Source: Dipteris shenzhenensis
Taxonomy: Eukaryota > Polypodiophyta > Polypodiopsida > Gleicheniales
DNA length: 64,000 nucleotides
Direction: 5' to 3' (one strand)
Assembly (NCBI GenBank): GCA_047967505.1
Contig: CM106538.1
Below, one piece after another: positions 58,230 through 64,000 of the stretch. Within the stretch, counting starts at the first letter, position 1; each line of letters opens with the position of its first letter. The notes below the pieces were generated by a model, which was not told where the DNA came from, did no database searches, and saw only the letters and a list, made by a program, of their open reading frames with translations. The translations under genes and the position numbers were made by a program.

Positions 58230-60065
58230 TGTAAACTACTCGGTGCTTTCTATCAATTCAGACAACGGATTTTGCAGAGGCGTTTGAATGAGATGATTGC
58301 CAGTTGCCAAACACATATACTTAAACTTAAGAGTTTGCAATTTAGCTGGAATTAAGACTTATACAGCTCAAACACAAAGTGACATCATTGGAAAATGCAA
58401 TATGATTGAGGGGCCAAGACGCCCCCCCCCCGCCCCCCCCTTATCCAGGCTCACTTTATTCTTGAAAATGGAGATACAAGACCAAGGTGCAATGCACCTT
58501 CCAAATTGATGAACTCAGTGAAAACCTAGGACCTAGATACAAGACTCAAGAGCATATGTGCAAGGTAGACAACAAAAAGGAGGACTTCAAGCTCAGGTTT
58601 CAAATCTTGGCTTTCCCAATCCACAAGGAAGAAGCCTGCAACAATCACCACTTACATCCAACATTAAAGACAAGCACTAGTTTCTAGAAAGATAGTAGAA
58701 ACAACATGAAATAGTGCTGTAAATGAGATAAACTTGACAATATGGGCTCCCTTCGTGACTTGACCCTTTTGTAGATGAAGTCCTTGATGCCTCTGAAGTT
58801 ACCTTGGGTGAGGAGAGTGTGGAAATGGGGCTGGAATGAGAACAGCTTAGAAAAACAGCCTGTAGGCTAGAGAGAGAAAGCTTTTATGGAGTGATAGCTG
58901 TAGAGAGAGAGTGCCAAAGCTGATCCCAAGGGAGGGGATGTAAGAGAGGAGCTGCTGTTGTTCCAGAGGTGCACAGAAAGGGCAGATTTCTGCAAGGGAA
59001 ATGGGCTGGAACAGTAGAGAGAGAAATTCTGCAGTAGAGAGAGAAAGACTGCAGCAGGAGAGAGAAAGGGGCTGTGGCTGCTTCAGGCTAGGAGAAGGAG
59101 AGAGGATGCTGCTGCTGTTCCAGAAGAGCTGAGAGGGGACAGATTTTTGGAGAGGAGGGGCTGGAACTGTAGAGAGAGAATGTGTTGCAGAGAGAGAAAG
59201 TGCTGCTGAGGTGAGAGAATGGCCTGGGGAGAAGCTGGCTGCACCCAAGGAGCTGGAGAGGTTCTGCTGCATCATCCAAAAGGACGGAGAAGAAAAGTGA
59301 CGAATTTTTCATGTGAGGAATGAAGGGGAGAGGCCTTCTTTTATAGGCTCAGCCCGCCCCCCCGGCCTAGAGTGGAAGGTGGACACTTGTCCCAGATTTT
59401 TGGTGGGCTGCATTCCCAAAGAGGACAGCCCACAACCTGCCGCAAATCTACTAGATTTGGGGCCAAACACTTGGCCTACATGGCCTGCCACTATCCATGC
59501 ATGCTGCCACATGTGTGGGATAGGTGGACTGACCTGCCAGCTCAGATTTCATGTGGCAGTCTGCCACGTGTCACTCCCAAAAACCCTAAAATTTCAAAGT
59601 TGTCAGAATTCAATTCTGATCGTACCCACGGGTTCCTAACAGCTTACACTATCTATTGACGTACTCTAAGGTCATAATTGAGCCATACTGAGCTCATTTG
59701 TTTGTCGTCTTATCTTGTATCTCCATTACTCTTGGCATGCTGCCAGGCCCACACCCAAAGCTCAAGGAACATTCTCTTGAATGGTTCCTAGGTCGGTATG
59801 CAATCTATGCATTTGATTGGTCCCATGTTTGGGTACTCAGGTTGGGTGTGGTTTCCAGATGTCCCTCTCAAAGAGAGGCCACCACTCTTGTGGGTCACTA
59901 ATGCCCATAACCCCAAGCAAGGGGGTCCACCCTCAAATGCTAGACCTAGTCCCCATTGTCTGTAACTGAACAGTAGGAAAATATTTCATTTCTTAATAAG
60001 CATACTATTGAAAAACAAAAAGAAATAGTACCAAGCAAGTGGATACATGTTGAAGCAGGATGACA
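58230..60065 (-). repeat. 5' LTR of the Gypsy element (1836 bp)
   Basis: Direct repeat of the left LTR with TG...CA ends in the element's orientation. Single copy of the 225-bp unit; the poly-C run is longer and split by a G (58423-58440). TATA box at 59346-59338. With transcription starting about 30 bp downstream, R plus U5 would span over 1 kb. Confidence 0.93.
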
Positions 60066-60070
60066 AATGG
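60066..60070. repeat. Target-site duplication AATGG, right copy
   Basis: Matches 53726-53730 exactly. Confidence 0.9.
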
Positions 60071-60589
60071 TGTTTATCCTGCCACTTTATAGCTCGTCAT
60101 ACAAACGTTGGTGGAAGTGGACCATTACTGGTGACCAGTTCTGTGCAATGCAGGTCCGTGGAAATTGTTGGCATCAAAAGGTCCCACAGTCTATTAGCAG
60201 TTCATAAAGCTCTTCACTAGGAAAGGCTATATTTGTCATTAAAGGGAGAGATGCCAACGTGGTAAGGCATCCCCTCACTTGTCAATTGAAATACCTACTA
60301 TTCAATGTAGAGTCTGCAAATAAAAACATTCTTGCCCTTGAGTCTATGACCACTTTGCTTAGCTTCACGTGCCAGCAGATGTTGATCATATCTTATACCA
60401 TTTCTATTTCAAGCCTGCCTTTGAGACATTCCGAGGTATATTCAATTCCAGAACTGACATTTGTGCAAGTAGTACGTACTTGAAAGTTGAGCTTATAAGA
60501 AGACTGCTCACAAAGAGGATACAAAATAAACTTGTTTCGAGTACAGTATTTTCTAATCCAACATTCTATCTCATTGACCGAAAGGATTT

Positions 60590-61255
60590 AGCAAAACTTG
60601 TCTTCTCCTGAGGTGATGAACCAAATCATTGTAGATCCAAAGCAAAGCTACGATGACAAAGATGCCAAGGACGAATCCAATCATAAATTTGGTTATAGCA
60701 ATGTATGTTCAATTCTAAATATAATTGCTTGGTTACGCTATCTCAAATATCTATCTTAGAGACAACAGTTACTTTCAGTTCCTTGCCTTGCCCATCACCA
60801 GATGATGCTCCTGGTCGGTTAGCTGCTGAGGACGGAGGTAAGCTAGTAATAGTGTGGTGAAGTTCTCTGAAGCTCAGCACGTCCGTTGGCTTGTGAACCT
60901 CATGCAGCTGCGTGGTAACAAAGGGAAAGTGAAAAATGCGTGTCACATGGTGACTCTCTAAAGTTCTGCATACCGACGTGGTCCAGAACATTAATTGAAG
61001 CATATCCGTCCAGTAATGGCAACTAAATTCCAGCATGACAGGGGTAAAGCTTCGTCTTTTACGTCATCACATGATATCATCTGCTCGTTATCCGTTGGAA
61101 AACGGCATTTCGGTTCCTTTTTCAAGAATTTAAGAAACGAAGAGTAACTTTGAATGGAAAAAAGATCCTGCTTTACCTCATACTTCCCCGAGACAGAGCT
61201 CCTGTCAACACTACAAATGGCAAGACGCATTGAACGGCCGAAGGACGACGGGGGA
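60590..61255 (-). CDS. Possible small spliced gene, unrecognised
   Basis: Best supported is the exon 60897-60773 (minus), with a pyrimidine-rich acceptor ending CCACGCAG and a donor AAA|GTAACT, encoding LHEVHKPTDVLSFRELHHTI then SSAANRPGASSGDGQGKELK. It joins in phase to MLEFSCHYWTDMLQLMFWTT-S (61036-60974). Downstream, 60700-60590 encodes the hydrophobic segment FMIGFVLGIFVIVALLWIYN followed by Arg-rich LRRRQVLL and a stop. That would be a transmembrane tail, but an in-frame TGA blocks a clean splice. Upstream, an ATG at 61231 with a donor after KYE is another possible first exon. I do not recognise the protein; it may be a gene with additional exons or a pseudogene. Confidence 0.35.
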
Positions 61256-61299
61256 CGTTTGAATTTCCAGATTGCGCACGAGTTCACGACATGCAGCAA

Positions 61300-62560
61300 A
61301 GCCTGCCGCAGGAAATTTTATAGACAGAGCATCACGATTCGAGAAAACAAGTTCAAAGCATGAACGAACGGTGCAGACGGACTGATTCTATCCGTAATAA
61401 TACGTGGTGCGACCACGAAAACTACACCTGTTTGATGTCGTTAAGCAACAGTGGCTGAAGAGAGGGCAAATCGAGGACTACGCAGAGGAGTCCCATGGAC
61501 GGGCGCAACGCTGCAAATGCAGCGACTCCTTATGGCACTTCACATGTTCACAGGTGAGCAAATATTCTAGGTCGCCCCACCGTTGAAAACATGCGACCGA
61601 AAGTGACGACTCGTCAGGCTGATTTCACAAGCGCAAGCGGATGCTTAGTTTGTCCGATCGACGGTATGTGATAGCTTCTTTTAATAGAACATGGGGAGAT
61701 CTTTCGAGGAAATCTTTAGTTAAATCTGTTGGATGGCAACATACAAATTGAAATTAAAACTCGAACCATACAATTAAACCCCGTGTCTGAAAACATGATG
61801 ATCAGCTGGCGACTTCCTGAATCAACAAAAGAGCAAGCAGACGTAATGCAACACAAGACTCAGCAGGCGAAAACCAAGTGATGCAATGGATAAAAAAGCG
61901 CCGAGCGAAATAAGATTTGAACGGATTGCAGATAAACTACGAGCGGGAATCCGACGAGGATGTGTGAAAAACCTCGACATCAAGTGGAGCTTTCTTCGTA
62001 AACGGATTAATTCAGATGCGAGACCGAGGTAATGTGCTAAGATGAAAGAGGAGCGGGTGCTTTGATCTCGAAAGAAACAGGTTAAATAAATCTGAAGAGC
62101 TCGACAACTTGATGAAACAGCAGGTAAACAAACAATCCTCTATCGTGGAACAGAATGCTCCATGGGAAGACGGGAACAAGCAGCAATACCGAGGATTCCG
62201 TCAAACGGGAAGTAAGTGAAGGCAAAGGTGAAATGAGAGCGAGGAGATGAGAGCAATACCTCCCTGATTGCTGCAGAGGCGATGGAACCATAGCTGGGCG
62301 TGAGGGGGAGCTCCCGGATGGAATCAATTCAAGAAGACGAAAATCTGAATGATGGAGAGATTGAAGGAATTTCTGCAAACAGAGATGAGAACAAGGTGCA
62401 TTGTCAAACATAAAATAAAATTCTAGAATGGGCATCTTTGCTTCAGGGAAGTTCTTGTGGAGCTCCTTTCTAAGGGTTTTGTGTGTTTGGCGGTGCATGT
62501 TATTCTTTGGCTGTCTATCAATCAGCGGCCTTTCTTCTCGTTTTCGTTTGCATCTATCCA
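61300..62560. other. No recognised gene; upstream region of the 62.68 kb start
   Basis: Balanced composition with short frames only, including a 217-codon minus frame (62082-62735) without known domains that overlaps the exon at 62680 on the other strand. It may be a shared promoter region between the minus-strand candidate at 61.2 kb and the plus-strand candidate at 62.68 kb. Confidence 0.3.
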
Positions 62561-62570
62561 TGGCGGAGGT

Positions 62571-62580
62571 TCTATATAAA
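62571..62580 (+). promoter_or_regulatory. TATA box candidate
   Basis: TCTATATAAA lies 100 bp upstream of the proposed start codon at 62680, a plausible distance for a TATA box plus a 5' UTR of about 70 bases. Confidence 0.45.
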
Positions 62581-62679
62581 CAATTGTGCTTCTGTGGTAC
62601 GATCACACCGCTTGGTGAAGGTAGTCGTTTTCTTGTTTGCGTGCAACTTCTGTCGTCCGATTTTGGTTTCGTACGAAGA

Positions 62680-62891
62680 ATGGAGGACAACAGCAGGGTT
62701 GATGGATTTGTGAAGTCCATGGACACCGAAACCACGACCTTTGGGAGAGGTATGCTTCATTCTACTTCCTCTTCCTTCGTTTCCGATTCAGTTTCCCTTT
62801 CTAACTTTCATTCATTGTTTAGATTTGGAGAAAAGGTTCGGAGGAAACCTTGAGGAGAAAAGTGATGACGACGCCAATTCTGACTCAAGTG
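62680..62891 (+). CDS. First two exons of a possible gene, family unknown
   Basis: ATG at 62680 opens MEDNSRVDGFVKSMDTETTT then FGR (exon 62680-62749, donor GTATGC). A 73-bp intron ends TTTAG and exon 2 (62823-62891) continues DLEKRFGGNLEEKSDDDANS with DSSG before another GT. Phases agree (1, then 1). The N-terminus is acidic and probably disordered. No further exon is visible, because the Helentron remnant begins about 170 bp downstream; remaining exons may lie beyond the window. I do not recognise the family. Confidence 0.4.
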
Positions 62892-63069
62892 GTGTGTTGC
62901 TCTGACTCCAATTCTATTCTTGCAAAAACATTTTAATTTATAGCGAGCAGCACTAGAACAGTGTGATACTCCCTCGTAGCTTGATTGCACTACATCATTG
63001 AAGTTAACTTCATAGAAGAGAGGACTTATGGTGTCTAAGAAACTAGTTGGATAAAAAATGCACCACAAT

Positions 63070-64000
63070 ATGGCATTGTTGCAGATGAGGAAGTTCTAAA
63101 CTTTGTTGACACGTACATAACAACAGACAACAATCGGTTGGCATCAAGCCACACGGAGTTGCAAACTCACAAACACAGGCACACATGCAAAAAAGGACCA
63201 AAAAATGCAGATTTGGATTCTCTAGGCCACCTATGCGAAATTCAAAGATAATCGTCCCGCTTGAGACTAGCCTATTAATACGTATAATCAAAGACATTGT
63301 TGAAAAAATTGAAAACATCTTAGAGGACCCTTCCATCATGAACTTAGACTTTGATAATTTCTTAGCAAAGTTAAACATATGAGAAGATGAATATATAAAT
63401 TATATTCGAGTGAGAGTCACACAACCAACAATTTTACTACAGAGGCAACCTAAGGATGTATACACAAACAATTTTAATCCAAGAATAACAGAACTTTGGC
63501 GTGCAAATACTGACATACAATATGTTTTAAACTCGCATGGAGCAGTTGCTTACTGTACATCATATGTTACCAAGGATGACGAGGCAACAACCTAGGCAAT
63601 CAAGGAAGCAATGGCAACATGTATCCGTATAAATGCTCTAACAATGGAAAGAATATGAAAGGTCGGCAATCCAATCCTCAACATTCAACATATCAGCTCA
63701 CAACAAGCTGTCCACATTGCACTATCTCTTCCTCTAACAGCAGCACAAGGAACTTCATATACATAAACATAAGCACAGCTGATAAATATACATTGCTGCT
63801 AAAATGACAACGTCAATCGGGAAAAATGGATCCAAATAGTACCGAAATTTTCTTTGATGATCAAATAAAAAAATATTGCAATCGCAACAACAACATGCAT
63901 CAATTATGTTTGGTTGATTTCACAGCAAACTACACCATTAACAATAAAATGTTACACAAGTGAAAACCCATATAGATATTTCGCTTTGACAATTACAATG
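63070..64000 (+). pseudogene. Helitron (Helentron-type) Rep-helicase fragment, runs off the window
   Basis: Plus-strand frames together read as the Rep part of a rolling-circle transposon protein. VLNFVDTYITTDNN and a His-rich HKHRHTCKKG (63080-63190) precede CRFGFSRPPM (63206-63240), the conserved C-RFGFPRPP block. A helical linker and LDFDNFLAKLNI follow. Then ILLQRQPKDVYTNNFNPRIT, LWRANTDIQYVL and YCTSYVTK, with Tyr at 63551 and 63563 forming the catalytic Y2 motif (Y-x3-Y with K after). After a stop at 63593 come ISSQQAVHIALSLPL, a frameshift near 63740, RNFIYINISTADKYTLLLK, a stop, then NSTEIFFDDQIKKYCN and HQLCLVDFTANY. The HUH motif and helicase are not seen in the window. Stops and frameshifts show decay. 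Confidence 0.82.

Larger units (their letters stand above)
53731..60065 (-). mobile_element. Non-autonomous Ty3/gypsy LTR retrotransposon with TSD
   Basis: Two direct LTRs (53731-55800 and 58230-60065) flank a 2.43-kb interior, with TSD AATGG on both sides. In the minus orientation the LTR begins TGTCATCCTG and ends TTTACA. The primer site lies next to the 5' LTR (right), and gag then a shortened pol run leftward. Protease is degraded, and RNase H and integrase are deleted, so it could only move with help. LTR identity appears high by eye apart from one 225-bp duplication and a poly-C length change, implying fairly recent insertion. Confidence 0.93.

Noticed and set aside
62082-62735. 217-codon minus-strand frame
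   Set aside because: No recognisable domain; overlaps the plus-strand exon and TATA box, which have better signals.
1-64000. CRISPR array, operon, rRNA or tRNA genes
   Set aside because: No regularly spaced identical repeats with unique spacers, no prokaryotic gene organisation, and no tRNA-like cloverleaf was noticed; tRNA-like matches are retroelement primer sites only.

Overview
This is a transposon-rich stretch of a large eukaryotic nuclear genome, almost certainly a land plant. The evidence is a spliced leucine-rich-repeat receptor kinase with 72-bp LRR exons, Ty1/copia and Ty3/gypsy elements primed by initiator-Met tRNA, DUF4283/CCHC-type LINEs, a Helitron of the Helentron type and a DUF7869 transposon-like gene. 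Long introns, abundant microsatellites and a Penelope-like element suggest a fern, lycophyte or gymnosperm rather than a compact angiosperm, but this is inference. No prokaryotic genes, rRNA, tRNA or CRISPR array were seen.

Layout. 0-1.4 kb: internally deleted Copia (+) and its 3' LTR with telomere-like hexamers. 1.45-2.6 kb: Copia pol fragment (-). 2.6-5.1 kb: decayed DUF8039-like/DUF7869 gene (-). 5.2-7.7 kb: microsatellites, then a G-poor polypyrimidine tract. 8.1-13.3 kb: a Penelope-like reverse transcriptase between two ~1.35-kb direct repeats, the most unusual element here. 13.3-22.6 kb: minisatellites, a second polypyrimidine tract and a LINE 3' remnant. 23.7-34.7 kb: an apparently intact LRR receptor-like kinase (+, 16 exons, 731 codons) whose 6-kb intron 14 holds LINE sequence in two orientations. 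36.0-37.4 kb: Copia (-) abutting a Gypsy integrase scrap (+). 38.4 kb: perfect 19-bp hairpin. 41.3 kb: Copia LTR end and primer site. 44.3-49 kb: a multi-exon gene (-) of unrecognised family. 49.6-52.3 kb: Gypsy and LINE remnants (-). 53.7-60.1 kb: a non-autonomous Gypsy element with both LTRs, 5-bp target duplication and primer site. 60.6-61.3 kb: a doubtful small gene (-). 62.6-62.9 kb: first exons of a possible gene (+) with a TATA box. 63.1 kb to the end: decayed Helentron Rep/helicase (+).

Only the receptor kinase and the 44.3-49 kb gene look like functional host genes, with weaker candidates at 60.6 and 62.6 kb. The rest is transposon debris, partly nested in introns. The candidates for something little described are the Penelope-like element (no nuclease domain, pseudo-LTR layout), the DUF7869 gene and the unrecognised spliced gene.
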